A DNA stretch of 64,000 nucleotides from positions 1-64,000 of the forward strand of contig CAJQRD010000016.1 of NCBI GenBank assembly GCA_905480605.1, in the 5' to 3' direction. The notes under the pieces are model-generated. The model saw only the letters and a program-made list of their open reading frames with translations, was not told where the DNA came from and made no database searches. Each line of letters begins with the position of its first letter. Position 1 is the stretch's first letter. A program made the translations under genes and the position numbers. This stretch comes from an uncultured Saprospiraceae bacterium. GTDB taxonomy: Bacteria > Bacteroidota > Bacteroidia > Chitinophagales > Saprospiraceae. This document shows, one piece after another, positions 1 through 10,042 of the stretch.

Positions 1-92
1 CTAGTTTTATTGCGATCTATTGTTTGGGTTTTTAATTCTTTTAATAACTCTTTTTTAGTCTCTTTTATAGTAATATTTAATTGCTTTCCCAT
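1..92 (-). CDS. N-terminal fragment of a probable HTH/transposase-type protein (runs off the window)
   Basis: Only the first 30 residues are inside the window, starting with MGKQLNITIKE and continuing with alternating Lys/Glu/Leu. The ATG is at 90-92 on the reverse strand and the frame stays open to the window edge. The opening (K-x-L-N-I-T-I-K-E, then E-L-L-K) resembles the N-terminus of IS630-like transposases and related helix-turn-helix proteins of Bacteroidota, in which a winged-helix region would follow outside this window. This rests on a very short stretch, so the family is a guess and only the existence of an open, ATG-initiated frame is directly visible. Confidence 0.4.
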   Translation of the reverse strand, partial: MGKQLNITIKETKKELLKELKTQTIDRNKT

Positions 93-216
93 CTTTAAAT
101 ATACATAAAATATATGGCAAATTATTTATTAATTGGTATTAATAATGTTTTGCAAATCTATGAAATATCAAAGGACATCTTGTATTTGATTCGGTTCAAA
201 AAGTATTGATAGAAGT

Positions 217-1056
217 TCAATTTACTTGATACTGTTTTGGAGTCACTCCAAATTTAGTTTTAAATGCTGTAATGAAATTTGACAGACTTTCATATCCCAT
301 GTCCTCATAAATGTCAGATGGCCTTATATTATTTTGTTTCAATAAATAAGCAGAGTGGTCTAATCTTTTATCTTGAAACCATTTTATAGGTGACATGGCA
401 TAAGCTTTTTCAAATTTTCTTTTGAATGTAGAAACACTCATGTTGCATAAAAATGAAAGTTCTTTTAGGGTCAGTTTATTTAGCTTATTGCTTTCAATTG
501 TCTGAATAAATTTTTGGCTTTTATTGTCACTATTGCTAATTAAAGAATAAAGAAAATCTACATCTTTTAATTCTATAAGGTATAGCATTATTTCCTCAAA
601 CTTTGCATCTAATATGTTCTTTTGGAAAGATTTTGAAAGTTTAGATATATCTAGAAGGCTTTTCACAAATCTTTTAATAAATGAATCATAATTAAATGAG
701 TATGTAGAATAATATAGACTTGAGCCTGTTGGTTTTAGTTCAAATTTTCTTATAAATTGTAATACAGCCTCATTAGAGAAGAAGAGCAAAACACTTCTGT
801 AATACTCTTGAACGTTAGAAAGCTTTTCCGTCATTAAACAATGGCCAGATTTCATCAAAAGAAATTGAGAATTATCAATTGAGTATGAAGAATTGTCAAA
901 AAAAACTTCTTTGGTTCCCTCTTGAAGAAAACTAAAAGTGTTTTTATTGAGTAATATTTGTTGCTTAGAGATTTCTTGAGAACTCTCATAATTATATATT
1001 TCAAGAGACAGAGAAGTGTTCAATGTTAACTCATCTGGTAGAGTAATAGTCTTCAT
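217..1056 (-). CDS. AraC family transcriptional regulator
   Basis: A 279-residue protein with an unassigned N-terminal sensor half (residues 1-180) and a C-terminal AraC/XylS DNA-binding domain (about 180-279). The two helix-turn-helix units are visible: LTLKELSFLCNMSVSTFKRKF, then a second unit ending in the family hallmark GYESLSNFITAFKTKFGVTPKQYQ. AraC-type proteins usually activate adjacent or metabolic genes on binding a ligand. The N-terminal half has no cupin motif that I can recognise, so the ligand is unknown. It is separated from the tricorn-like gene upstream by about 150 bp holding that gene's terminator, so it is probably transcribed alone. Confidence 0.85.
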   Translation of the reverse strand: MKTITLPDELTLNTSLSLEIYNYESSQEISKQQILLNKNTFSFLQEGTKEVFFDNSSYSIDNSQFLLMKSGHCLMTEKLSNVQEYYRSVLLFFSNEAVLQFIRKFELKPTGSSLYYSTYSFNYDSFIKRFVKSLLDISKLSKSFQKNILDAKFEEIMLYLIELKDVDFLYSLISNSDNKSQKFIQTIESNKLNKLTLKELSFLCNMSVSTFKRKFEKAYAMSPIKWFQDKRLDHSAYLLKQNNIRPSDIYEDMGYESLSNFITAFKTKFGVTPKQYQVN

Positions 1057-1162
1057 TTATTTTAAATTGAATCTAAATTTGCATACATCCACTCTACTAA
1101 TGAGAAAGTAACTGGAAAAACTCCAAGGATTTTTCGCTTTAAGGAATTAATAATTTTTTAAC

Positions 1163-1197
1163 AAAAAAAGCATAGAACATTGTCCTATGCTTTTTTT
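1163..1197 (-). terminator. Rho-independent terminator of the tricorn-like protease gene
   Basis: A perfect hairpin (arms AGCATAG/CTATGCT with a loop of about nine bases), flanked by A7 on one side and T7 on the other. It begins 13 bases past the stop codon of the reverse-strand protease gene, and the T-run lies in the right place for that strand. The flanking A/T runs would also let it work on the forward strand. Confidence 0.8.
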
Positions 1198-1209
1198 CAA
1201 TATTACATT

Positions 1210-4200
1210 TTACTTTAAATCATTAAGCATAACTTCAATGGCTTTTTCCAACTGCTGATCAATGCCTTTATCAATACTTCCAGGCATATTTTTAACCAAG
1301 ATATCTGGCTCTGTTTGGCTGTTTTCCATCCACTTGCCATTGATATCTTTTGCACTTACAGGAACCACACCCCAGACTGATCCGTCAGGCAATCTTTCCC
1401 ATCCCGCAAAACTACAAGTACCGGGAGTTGGCATGCCTACCATCTTCCCTATTTTCAAATCTTTGTAACCACATGCAAAACAATGACCGTCAGAATATTG
1501 CGCCTCATTGATTAACGCTAGTGTAGGTTTTGTCCATCTTGATGTTGGCTCACCACCAACTACTTTGGCTTCTGTTGCATAAGTTATAAAAGGCACACCT
1601 GTGAAGAACATGGCCAAGTCTGCAACAAGGTCTCCCCCTCCATTGAATCTCGTATCTATGATCATGCCTTCCTTCTCGAAATACTTACCCATCATATCTT
1701 GATAAATACTTCTGTAAGGACCATCACCCATTCCAGGTATGTGTACATAACCCAGTTTTCCATTGCTTTTCTCCTTAACTTCCTTTTCGTTTATTTTTAC
1801 CCAACGTTTATAGAGCAGTCGATTCTCACTTCCTAATGAAATAGGCTTCATGGTGACTATTTGCAACGTATCTGCTTTAGGATCTCTTATCTCTAATAAA
1901 GTAAACTTGCCAGCTTTTCTGTTTAGGTATTTGGCAACATCTTGATTGGCTTCGATTGTCACGCCATCAATTTTTTCTATAACCATACCTGCTTTAACAT
2001 TGAACTTGGCTTTATCTAAAGGACCTCCTTTAATAACCTCATCTATCATCAAACCGTTACCCGTATAATTATATCTGGCAAAGATACCTAGAGATGCTGT
2101 GGCGTCTGCATTATCTACACTGTAGTTTTTAGCTCTAGCTCCAGCATGTGACACATTCAACTCTCCCAACATTTCCGAAAGAATTTCAGACAATTCATAA
2201 GAATTACTCGCATGCGGCACATATTTACTGTACTCTGTTTTCATTTGATTCCAATCAATACCATGAAAGTCTGGGTGGTAAAAAATAGCATTTGTTCTTA
2301 TCCAAACATGATCAAACATTGACAACCTTTCAGCGTTGGCATCATACTTCATTTCTCCCTTAATTTTGACAGACTTTTTCTTCTTACCTTCAACGTCAAT
2401 CTTAGAAATTTTTCCACTGCTTAAAAGATATAGGTTCTTCATATCTTTATCCCACTCCAAACTTCCAGAATTGGCATCTAGCTTAATTGCCATTTCTGTT
2501 TTTTTGGTCCTCAAGTCCGTTGTCCACAAATTAAGAGTGCCTTCAAATCTTGACAAATAATACAACTTCGAACCATCTTTAGACAACACAGCATCTCCCA
2601 ATCTTGAAGAGTGGATTGTCAACCTAGAAGTTCTGTCCTTCATATCACCCCAATCAAAAGTCAAGGGCTTTATTTCTTTCTTCTTTGCATCTTTATCATC
2701 ATCTTCTTTTTTGTCTTTTTTGTTCTTCTTATCCTTTTTGTCTTTTTTATCTTTTTTATCTTTTGAAGGTGCAGCATCATTTTCTTCTGCTGCTTCTTCC
2801 GTAGCTTCTTCTATTTCTTTTTTCAATTTATAATCATCCTCATCTAAATTATAATCATCCCATGCCTCCTGAGTAAAAAACATGCTGTAAACATCTGCTT
2901 CTGAACGTCCACTGGTCGCATAAGACTTTAATCCATCTCTATTCGAAAACCAGATCATTTGCTTACCTTCATTAACCCATTTTGGAGCATAATCATAGTA
3001 ACCACTTTCATTTAAATTCACACGTTTGGATCCATCAGCTGCAAGCAACAATACTTCACTGTTATTTAGTGACAATCCCCAATCAACTAAAAGCCATTTG
3101 CTGTCAGGACTCCAAGTAAAATATTTATCACCATCACTCATATGAAACAAATCTTTTGGGGTCAACAGCTCTTTAACAGCCTTTGTCTCCAGATTCATAA
3201 CCTTTAAAGAACGTCTTCCTTCAATATATGCTACAAGCTTTCCATCAGGTGAATAATCAGCCAAGTAAATATCATTATCACTTGAAATTGCTACAGAATC
3301 TTTTAACAATGTTGATGCATAGAAGAATGGTTCTTCCTTTCTTGTTTTCTCCGTTTTGTATGTTTGCCACTTCCCACCTCTTTCACAACTGTAAACTATA
3401 GACTTACCTTCTGGTCCCCAGGTCACAAAACGTTCTTGTTCTGGTGTATTCGTTATTCTTTTTGTAAATGACTTATCTACGGATGTGACAAAAACTTCTC
3501 CTCTTGTTATAAATGCTATTTCTTTTCCGTTGGGAGAAACAGCCATTTCTTTAACACCTCCATTTATAGAAATAAACTTATCCGAATTGGTCGTATTCTG
3601 AGTGGTTAGATTTACAGTTAATTTTTGAGGCTCTTGCCCCTCTCTCATTGTGTAGAGTTCTCCATCATAACCAAATGAAATTATCCCATTGGCTACACTT
3701 AAGAATCTAACAGGATGCAAACTAAAGTTTGTAAGTTTTTGATTTTGACTTGGATTTGCAACACTCATTTTATGAACATTAAAACTACCGCCTTCTTCAC
3801 TCAGGTAGTAAATTTCTGTTTCATCATTGGAAAAATACGCATGTCTATCTTCACCCTTAAAACTTGTCAATTTGGTGTGTGTATCTGTAGTTTTATTGTA
3901 CATCCAAATATCTCGTGTCACTGAAGATTGATGGTGCTTTCTAAATTCATCCTCACCTCCTACTTTATCGTGATACAACATTGTGTTGCCATCTTTACTT
4001 AATTGAACATATTCTGCAGGAAAGGTAAAAACCTGATTCACCCTTCCGCCTTCTGATGGAACTGTGTACAATTCGGACTGAGAACGATGTGGGTATTGTC
4101 TGTGTTTAACATCATCTTGTCTTATTCCCCCAAATATCACATTCTTGTTATCGTTGGTAAATGTATATGGAATTTCACTGTTGGAATGAAAAGTAATTCT

Positions 4201-4500
4201 ATTGGCTGGACCACCATTAGCACTCATGGTATATACGTCATAATTACCATATCGATCTGATGCGAAAGCCAATGTTTGTCCATTATTGCTCCATACTGCC
4301 TTGTGATCATGCGCTTCATGGTATGTCAGCTGTATGGCATTGCCTCCATTACTAGAAACTTTATACAAATCTCCTTTGTAAGTAAAAGCAATTTGACTTC
4401 CATCTGGAGAAATTGCGGCAGATCTCATCCACAAAGGCACATCTTGAGCATTTATAAATGTAAATGCAGAAACAAACAATAAAACCAATATTTTTTTCAT
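1210..4500 (-). CDS. Exported tricorn-like protease (S41 family) with beta-propeller and PDZ domains
   Basis: A 1096-residue protein. It has a signal peptide (MKKILVLLFVSAFTFINA), then WD40/PD40-like propeller blades over residues 25-690 (repeated DGSQIAF-type strands), the tricorn C1 helical domain (about 700-790), a PDZ domain (about 800-880) and the C2 catalytic domain (about 900-1090). The tricorn catalytic set appears complete: Ser784-His785 in NVSHAG, nucleophile Ser1003 followed by Asp1004 in YSDGH, and Glu1064 in QTEPD. The spacing closely matches archaeal tricorn. Known relatives degrade peptides released by larger proteases; the signal peptide places this one in the periplasm or outside. 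An odd Lys/Asp-rich stretch (about residues 577-607) lies between two propeller blades. The next gene upstream is an S10 carboxypeptidase in the same orientation, consistent with a joint role in peptide breakdown. Confidence 0.93.
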   Translation of the reverse strand: MKKILVLLFVSAFTFINAQDVPLWMRSAAISPDGSQIAFTYKGDLYKVSSNGGNAIQLTYHEAHDHKAVWSNNGQTLAFASDRYGNYDVYTMSANGGPANRITFHSNSEIPYTFTNDNKNVIFGGIRQDDVKHRQYPHRSQSELYTVPSEGGRVNQVFTFPAEYVQLSKDGNTMLYHDKVGGEDEFRKHHQSSVTRDIWMYNKTTDTHTKLTSFKGEDRHAYFSNDETEIYYLSEEGGSFNVHKMSVANPSQNQKLTNFSLHPVRFLSVANGIISFGYDGELYTMREGQEPQKLTVNLTTQNTTNSDKFISINGGVKEMAVSPNGKEIAFITRGEVFVTSVDKSFTKRITNTPEQERFVTWGPEGKSIVYSCERGGKWQTYKTEKTRKEEPFFYASTLLKDSVAISSDNDIYLADYSPDGKLVAYIEGRRSLKVMNLETKAVKELLTPKDLFHMSDGDKYFTWSPDSKWLLVDWGLSLNNSEVLLLAADGSKRVNLNESGYYDYAPKWVNEGKQMIWFSNRDGLKSYATSGRSEADVYSMFFTQEAWDDYNLDEDDYKLKKEIEEATEEAAEENDAAPSKDKKDKKDKKDKKNKKDKKEDDDKDAKKKEIKPLTFDWGDMKDRTSRLTIHSSRLGDAVLSKDGSKLYYLSRFEGTLNLWTTDLRTKKTEMAIKLDANSGSLEWDKDMKNLYLLSSGKISKIDVEGKKKKSVKIKGEMKYDANAERLSMFDHVWIRTNAIFYHPDFHGIDWNQMKTEYSKYVPHASNSYELSEILSEMLGELNVSHAGARAKNYSVDNADATASLGIFARYNYTGNGLMIDEVIKGGPLDKAKFNVKAGMVIEKIDGVTIEANQDVAKYLNRKAGKFTLLEIRDPKADTLQIVTMKPISLGSENRLLYKRWVKINEKEVKEKSNGKLGYVHIPGMGDGPYRSIYQDMMGKYFEKEGMIIDTRFNGGGDLVADLAMFFTGVPFITYATEAKVVGGEPTSRWTKPTLALINEAQYSDGHCFACGYKDLKIGKMVGMPTPGTCSFAGWERLPDGSVWGVVPVSAKDINGKWMENSQTEPDILVKNMPGSIDKGIDQQLEKAIEVMLNDLK

Positions 4501-4658
4501 AATTAACTTATTCTTATAATCAATTCGCCTAAGATAATATAAAGAAGTGATTTATTTACTTTGTAAAAGTATAGACATTCAAAACACAACAAATTACTAT
4601 AAGGTTATTAAGAAAAATTTAAAATGCATCTATCTGTTAAAATGAAGAACATCTTAAT

Positions 4659-6146
4659 TTAATATTTAGCGGCTTTTCCCGTTGCAGATGTTCGCTTTAT
4701 AAAGTCTCTTAAATCATCATTCGCCGTTTTCAAATCCTCACGTCGCAAGTACATCATATGACCACTTCGGTAACCTTTAAAACTCAATCGATCTTTCATC
4801 TTCCCACTTGGATCCAATTGCCACATCGAATACTTGGCATTGAAGTAAGTCGTGGCACCATCATAATAACCAGATTGATACATAACATTCAAATATGGAT
4901 TTTCAGCCATAGCTTGTCTCAGGTTTTCTCTTGTATTGTCATTCCTTTTATCCCAAGGTCCTACGGGTCCAAACATATTGTATTTTATATCTGTTTTGAA
5001 ATTTAATTCTTCTCTTATGTAGTAATTTATAGCTGGTGTAAATGAATGCAACCAAGATTTCAATTCCGCATTAAAGTCAGGACTTGTACCTGCATCTTGC
5101 TTATCTAGTCCTAAGTATCTCGAATCCAAACGACCAATAGTATTTCCTGTTTCGTCTCTCAAGAGGTCTTTCCAAAAGAACCTAGTGGGCACTACAAGGT
5201 TATGTTGCAAAATAGATTTTTCTGACAAACCAGAAAAATAGGCCATTTTTTGAGCAACTGCAGTTCTTTCGTCTTGAGAAATAAATCCACCTTTTGCCAA
5301 CGCAGGCATCAATGTATTGATAGTGTACTGCTCAACTTCTGGAAGAATCTCTAGTAAATCTTTACTTTGTAATTCTGCAGGCAATACTTTATGATGCCAA
5401 GCTGCAGCTGTCATATAAGGTAAATTCAAAGCTGCAGATATGGCACTACCCGTTGCATAAGATTTGTAATCGGCTGGTGATACCAAGATCACACCGTTTA
5501 GGTACATCCATTGTCGATCTTGTAATTCCAATGCCAGTCCACTCACTCTGGTTCCTCCGTAACTCTCTCCTACTATATATTTTGGTGAAAGCCATCTTTC
5601 ATGCCTTGTCACAAATGTATTTAACCAAGTAGCCAAGTATTTAATATCAGCATTCACGCCAAAATATTTCGATTTATCAACTTCTTTGCCTGTCATTGGA
5701 ATAGTCCTTGAATATCCAGTATTAACAGGGTTTACAAAAACAATATCTGCAACATCCAAAACTGAATATGGATTTTCTTGAACGCCATAAGGTTGAACAG
5801 GATATCCTTCTTCATCTATGTTTAGAACTTTAGGTCCTGTATATGCCACATGCATCCAAACTGAAGCCGATCCTGGACCACCATTAAATGAAATCAACAA
5901 AGGACGTTTTGAAATATCACCAGCATTTTTCCTTGTGTAGTAGGTATAAAAAAGTGTCGCCTTGGCAGTGCCATCTTCATCCCAATATGGCTGTGTTCCG
6001 GTTTCTGCTGTGTATTCAATCTTCTGTCCATTGATGTTGGATATGTGCTGAGTAATAACTGTTGTATCAACTGGAATCCTTACAGATTGGGCATTTGATG
6101 CTAAGCAAAAAACAAAAGCAAATAGAGCAAGTAACTTATATTTCAT
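4659..6146 (-). CDS. Exported S10 family serine carboxypeptidase
   Basis: A 495-residue protein with a signal peptide ending near SNAQ (residue 20). Serine carboxypeptidase hallmarks are present: the oxyanion/substrate segment FNGGPGSAS (87-95), the nucleophile elbow GESYGG with Ser195, an aspartate in SGYYDGATT (Asp429) and the histidine in YRSGHMMY (His463). These enzymes remove C-terminal residues from peptides, usually at acidic pH. The signal peptide indicates action outside the cytoplasm. About 160 bp separate it from the downstream tricorn-like protease on the same strand, so the two may share a transcript or only a role. The long internal region between Ser195 and Asp429 is helical cap-like, as in the family. 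Confidence 0.93.
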   Translation of the reverse strand: MKYKLLALFAFVFCLASNAQSVRIPVDTTVITQHISNINGQKIEYTAETGTQPYWDEDGTAKATLFYTYYTRKNAGDISKRPLLISFNGGPGSASVWMHVAYTGPKVLNIDEEGYPVQPYGVQENPYSVLDVADIVFVNPVNTGYSRTIPMTGKEVDKSKYFGVNADIKYLATWLNTFVTRHERWLSPKYIVGESYGGTRVSGLALELQDRQWMYLNGVILVSPADYKSYATGSAISAALNLPYMTAAAWHHKVLPAELQSKDLLEILPEVEQYTINTLMPALAKGGFISQDERTAVAQKMAYFSGLSEKSILQHNLVVPTRFFWKDLLRDETGNTIGRLDSRYLGLDKQDAGTSPDFNAELKSWLHSFTPAINYYIREELNFKTDIKYNMFGPVGPWDKRNDNTRENLRQAMAENPYLNVMYQSGYYDGATTYFNAKYSMWQLDPSGKMKDRLSFKGYRSGHMMYLRREDLKTANDDLRDFIKRTSATGKAAKY

Positions 6147-6321
6147 AATAGATTTTTATGGTTATATGATCACAAATTAATCAAAAATATTGGCAAGAAA
6201 TTACATTCACGACAATTAAGGGGCATTGAGTTTATATTAAAAAAATTAGATATTTCAATACAAACTTGTCTTACAATTATAAAAATTTGTACATTGATCT
6301 CAAATAAAATACGATGTTATA

Positions 6322-7806
6322 ATGCCAGTAGATACTATCACGCAGTTAAATAAACTCTTTGAGTTACAAAAAAAAGCTTTTCAGTTGGACCCTTACCCTT
6401 CAGTAGAAGTTAGAATTGAGCGAATCAAGAGAATACCACCTATGCTTAAAAAATATAGGTCAAAAATACATGCAGCACTTGATCAAGACTTTGGAGGCCA
6501 TTCTGATAAAGCCAGCGATTTACTCGAAATAATTGGTTTGATGGATCGTGCAGAATTCATTGCAAAAAATGTCAAAAGATGGATGAAGCCTAAAAAAAAG
6601 TCGGGCAATTTGATAACTCTTGGAAATGCAAAAATTTATTTAAAGTCACATCCGAAAGGTACTATTGGCAATATGGTCTCTTGGAATTTTCCTTTTGAAA
6701 TAGCACTAGGCCCAACTATTGATGCTTTGGCTGCTGGAAATCGTGTAATAATAAAGCCGTCTGATTTAGGACCTGCTTGTGGAGCTGTACTTGAAGAAAT
6801 GATCAATGACACTTTTGATAGAGATTTGGTTGCTGTTGTCAATGGTGATCTTGAATTGGCCAAACATTTCCCTACTCTTCCCTGGGATCATTTAATTTAC
6901 ACCGGCAGTGGTCACGTTGGTAAATTGGTTATGGCTGCGGCTTCCAAGAATCTGGTGCCTGTCACTTTAGAATTAGGTGGCAAAAGTCCAGTTATTGTAC
7001 ACAAAGATGCGGTAAACAATGAGACGATAAAAAGCATTGCTAGTATTAAGTCAGTCAAAAGAGGTCAAATGTGTGTAACAGGTGATTACTGCCTAGTTCA
7101 TTCGTCAAAAATAAATGAGTTTGTTGAAAAGATTTCAGCACAATTCAAAAATGATTTTGGAGCAGATAATAATGGTGCAGCACATACATGTGGTATCATC
7201 AGTGAGAAACATTTGATGCGGCTACATTCTTTAATTGAGGATGCAGAAAACAAGGGGGCAAAAGTTATTAATACGGGTCAAGAGAACAAAGAAAACAAAA
7301 GGCACATGCCTTTCTATGTTATTGTTAATCCCACGCGTGAAATGAAGGTAATGCAAGAAGAAATATTCGGTCCAATTTTACCTATTATTTCATATGATAC
7401 GACTGATGAGGTTATTCAATTTATAAATGAAGACGATCATCCTTTGGGCTTATATATTTACGGAAATGATAAGCCCTTTATTAATAAGATTTGTAAAAAT
7501 ACTCAAAGTGGAGGCGTAGCTATAAACGTAATCGCAATTCAAGCAGGTGTCCCTTCATTGCCTTTTGGAGGTATTGGAGCTAGTGGAATGGGAATGCACC
7601 ATGGAGAGGAAGGCTTTAGGGAATTCAGCAATCAAAGAGGATATTTTCATAAACGAAAGGGCGGTGTTTACAATATTGTAATGTCTCCTTATGGACAAAA
7701 AACAGATAAACTTATAAATGATGTTGCCTATGCTTCATTAGGCAAACAGGCATTATTTGCTCTTAAAACTTTACCTAGAAATATTGCAGCACTCATAGGA
7801 TTCTAA
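6322..7806 (+). CDS. NAD(P)-dependent aldehyde dehydrogenase, coniferyl-aldehyde-dehydrogenase type
   Basis: A 494-residue member of the aldehyde dehydrogenase superfamily. It oxidises an aldehyde to the acid using NAD(P)+. Visible motifs are the substrate/cofactor segment MVSWNFPFE (118-126), general-base Glu217 in LELGGKSP, and the catalytic thiol Cys251 in RGQMCVTGDY, whose GQ-C-x-x-x-DY form is typical of class 3 and coniferyl aldehyde dehydrogenases. The C-terminus carries LPFGGIGASGMGMHHG and an extra tail of about 35 residues, as in membrane-associated class 3 enzymes. The start at 6322 gives a family-like N-terminus. It is first in a run of three forward genes. Substrate cannot be told from sequence. 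Confidence 0.93.
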   Translation: MPVDTITQLNKLFELQKKAFQLDPYPSVEVRIERIKRIPPMLKKYRSKIHAALDQDFGGHSDKASDLLEIIGLMDRAEFIAKNVKRWMKPKKKSGNLITLGNAKIYLKSHPKGTIGNMVSWNFPFEIALGPTIDALAAGNRVIIKPSDLGPACGAVLEEMINDTFDRDLVAVVNGDLELAKHFPTLPWDHLIYTGSGHVGKLVMAAASKNLVPVTLELGGKSPVIVHKDAVNNETIKSIASIKSVKRGQMCVTGDYCLVHSSKINEFVEKISAQFKNDFGADNNGAAHTCGIISEKHLMRLHSLIEDAENKGAKVINTGQENKENKRHMPFYVIVNPTREMKVMQEEIFGPILPIISYDTTDEVIQFINEDDHPLGLYIYGNDKPFINKICKNTQSGGVAINVIAIQAGVPSLPFGGIGASGMGMHHGEEGFREFSNQRGYFHKRKGGVYNIVMSPYGQKTDKLINDVAYASLGKQALFALKTLPRNIAALIGF

Positions 7807-7873
7807 TTTTACTTCGTTTAGATTATAGCTTTGATAAAAGTTATAATAAATCTATTTTTGGTTTTATATAAAC

Positions 7874-8728
7874 ATGATTTTAACTTGCCCAAACTGTAAG
7901 GATTTACTCATAGCTGACACTCATTCACTGAAGTGTCAATCGGGTCATAGTTTTGACAAAGCTAAAGCAGGATATATTAACTTGTTATTGCCGAACCAAA
8001 AGAAAACATCAGATCCTGGAGACAGTAAAAAAATGATACTTGCCCGAGAGCAATTTCTATCTGATGGTCATTATAATTTTCTAATTGACACTTTAAATTT
8101 ATTGTTCGAGAGTCAACTTAAACTAAAATCAAAAAAAAAGCAGGATCTACATTTTCTAGATATTGGATGTGGAAGTGGTTACTATACAAGACAGTTATTA
8201 CAACAAAAAACAGTAAGAAAAATAGGCTTAGATATTTCAAAAAACAGTATTGAAACAGCCTCTAAAAAAGACAAAACATCAACTTACCTTGTAGCCTCTG
8301 CTTTTAACATACCGTTAACCAATGATTCTGCTGATTATATTTTAAATGTATTCTCTCCTCTTGATCTAAATGAAGCAAATCGTATTTTAAATGAAGAAGG
8401 AAACATTGTAAAAGTGATTCCTGGACCTGAACATATGAAAGAGGTCGCAATGTTGGTTTATGATACATTTAAACCTCACCATACTAATTTTAAAAGCGAA
8501 GTATTAAACCATAGGCAGTTTCAAGTAATTGAAGAAATTGACTTGACACAAACAATAACTTTTGATGATGACAGTATAAAAAACTTGGTTGCCATGACAC
8601 CATACCGATTCAAATTTACATCAGATCAATTTGATGAATTATCAAGTATGAACATAACTGTATCCTTTCAGATTTTGGTACTAGGCAAAACCAAAGCTGA
8701 TATCTCTATACCATTAAGCAATAATTAG
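7874..8728 (+). CDS. Putative 23S rRNA guanine-N1 methyltransferase-like protein (RlmA type)
   Basis: A 284-residue SAM-dependent methyltransferase. The N-terminus has the zinc-binding knuckle of RlmA/RrmA proteins (Cys5, Cys8, Cys21, His25), followed by the conserved KAGYINLLLP segment and a GDSKKM...R loop in which RlmA proteins recognise RNA. The Rossmann methyltransferase domain begins around residue 90 with LDIGCGSGYYT (SAM-binding motif I). RlmA methylates N1 of G745 or G748 in helix 35 of 23S rRNA. Bacteroidota copies are usually annotated only as putative RNA methyltransferases, so the exact target is an inference. The next gene starts 12 bp downstream, so they are probably co-transcribed. 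Confidence 0.8.
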   Translation: MILTCPNCKDLLIADTHSLKCQSGHSFDKAKAGYINLLLPNQKKTSDPGDSKKMILAREQFLSDGHYNFLIDTLNLLFESQLKLKSKKKQDLHFLDIGCGSGYYTRQLLQQKTVRKIGLDISKNSIETASKKDKTSTYLVASAFNIPLTNDSADYILNVFSPLDLNEANRILNEEGNIVKVIPGPEHMKEVAMLVYDTFKPHHTNFKSEVLNHRQFQVIEEIDLTQTITFDDDSIKNLVAMTPYRFKFTSDQFDELSSMNITVSFQILVLGKTKADISIPLSNN

Positions 8729-8740
8729 ATCTAACCTACT

Positions 8741-9925
8741 ATGAAGAAAAGCATATCAATTGTAGGAGGTGGAACAGGAGCTTTGTTTTTAGCCGCTTTT
8801 TTAGATCATGACAAGTATCAAATAACAATTTATGAAAAACAAAAATCTTTGGGTCGTAAATTTCTGGTCGCGGGAGATGGAGGTTTTAATCTCACACATT
8901 CAGAGCCTCTAGATAATTTAAAATTACGTTACACTCCTTCTGAATTTTTAGAAACTTGTTTAATATATTTTACCAATGAAGATTTAGTAAAGTGGCTTGC
9001 CTCAATAGGCATTCCTACGTTTATAGGAAGTAGTAAACGCGTCTTCCCTGAGAAAGGTATTAAACCCATTGCAGTATTAAAATCAATCGAGTCACATTTG
9101 ATTAAAAAAAAATTGAAGTTTAAATTCAACAAAACATTTACAGGTTGGAATGAAAATGGCCATCTTATTTTTAATTCAAGTGAAATAATAAAGTCTGATG
9201 TAAATGTTTTCGCACTAGGAGGCGGAAGTTGGAAAGTCACAGGATCAGACGGTATGTGGCTAGACACGTTTACGAAGCACGGAATTAAAACCACTCCTTT
9301 TAAAGCTTCCAATTGTGCCTTTCAAATTGTTTGGGACAAAGAATTCATCACAGTTTATGATGGCCAACCACTTAAAAATATTTCGATTTCAATCGGAGAA
9401 ACACAACAAAAAGGAGAAGTCGTTATTACTAAATTTGGATTAGAAGGAAATGCAATTTATGCATTGAGTCCAATGATTCAAACTCAATTATCTGAGAGAC
9501 AGGAAGCCTCAATATCTGTAGATTTCAAGCCCACTTTAAGTTCGAAAGTAATAATAGATAAAATAAAAAATTCAAACTTGAATGTTACTCAAACATTGAA
9601 GCGTGTTTTAAAGTTAACAGCTGCACAAGTTTACTTGATAAAAAATCACCTTACAAAGGAAGACTATTTAGACTCTCAAATACTTGCAGATTTAATAAAA
9701 AACTATCCTTTACAAATAACCGCACCAGCGCCTATTGATGAGGCGATCTCAACTTCTGGAGGAATTCTATTAAGTGAAGTACACTCCAATTATGAACTCG
9801 TAGAAATGAAAAATAACTATTGCATTGGAGAGATGCTAGACTGGGATGCCCCAACTGGTGGTTACCTCATTCAAGCATGTGCAAGTATGGGTGTTTACTT
9901 AGCACATAATTTAAATAAAAAATAA
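8741..9925 (+). CDS. FAD-dependent flavoprotein of the HI0933/YhiN family (TIGR03862-like)
   Basis: A 394-residue NAD(P)/FAD-dependent oxidoreductase. The N-terminus shows the FAD dinucleotide-binding motif (IVGGGTGALFLAAFL), then the family signature KSLGRKFLVAGDGGFNLTHSE, and a C-terminal FAD-contacting segment GEMLDWDAPTGGYLIQACASMG. These match the YhiN/HI0933 aminoacetone-oxidase-like flavoproteins, in particular the shorter PP4765-type subgroup. No reaction is firmly established for the subgroup. It lies 12 bp after the RlmA-like methyltransferase, suggesting a common transcript; many YhiN relatives are suspected to act on RNA or modified nucleosides, but this is inference. Confidence 0.88.
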   Translation: MKKSISIVGGGTGALFLAAFLDHDKYQITIYEKQKSLGRKFLVAGDGGFNLTHSEPLDNLKLRYTPSEFLETCLIYFTNEDLVKWLASIGIPTFIGSSKRVFPEKGIKPIAVLKSIESHLIKKKLKFKFNKTFTGWNENGHLIFNSSEIIKSDVNVFALGGGSWKVTGSDGMWLDTFTKHGIKTTPFKASNCAFQIVWDKEFITVYDGQPLKNISISIGETQQKGEVVITKFGLEGNAIYALSPMIQTQLSERQEASISVDFKPTLSSKVIIDKIKNSNLNVTQTLKRVLKLTAAQVYLIKNHLTKEDYLDSQILADLIKNYPLQITAPAPIDEAISTSGGILLSEVHSNYELVEMKNNYCIGEMLDWDAPTGGYLIQACASMGVYLAHNLNKK

Positions 9926-10042
9926 TATTTAGAGTCGAAAGGTCCTATCTCAAACCAAGAATAATAATTAATTATTTATAAAACTTGTAACAAACAGGCT
10001 CCAACCTTTCCTTTTAAAAAACTTCAACAGTAATTACAATCT

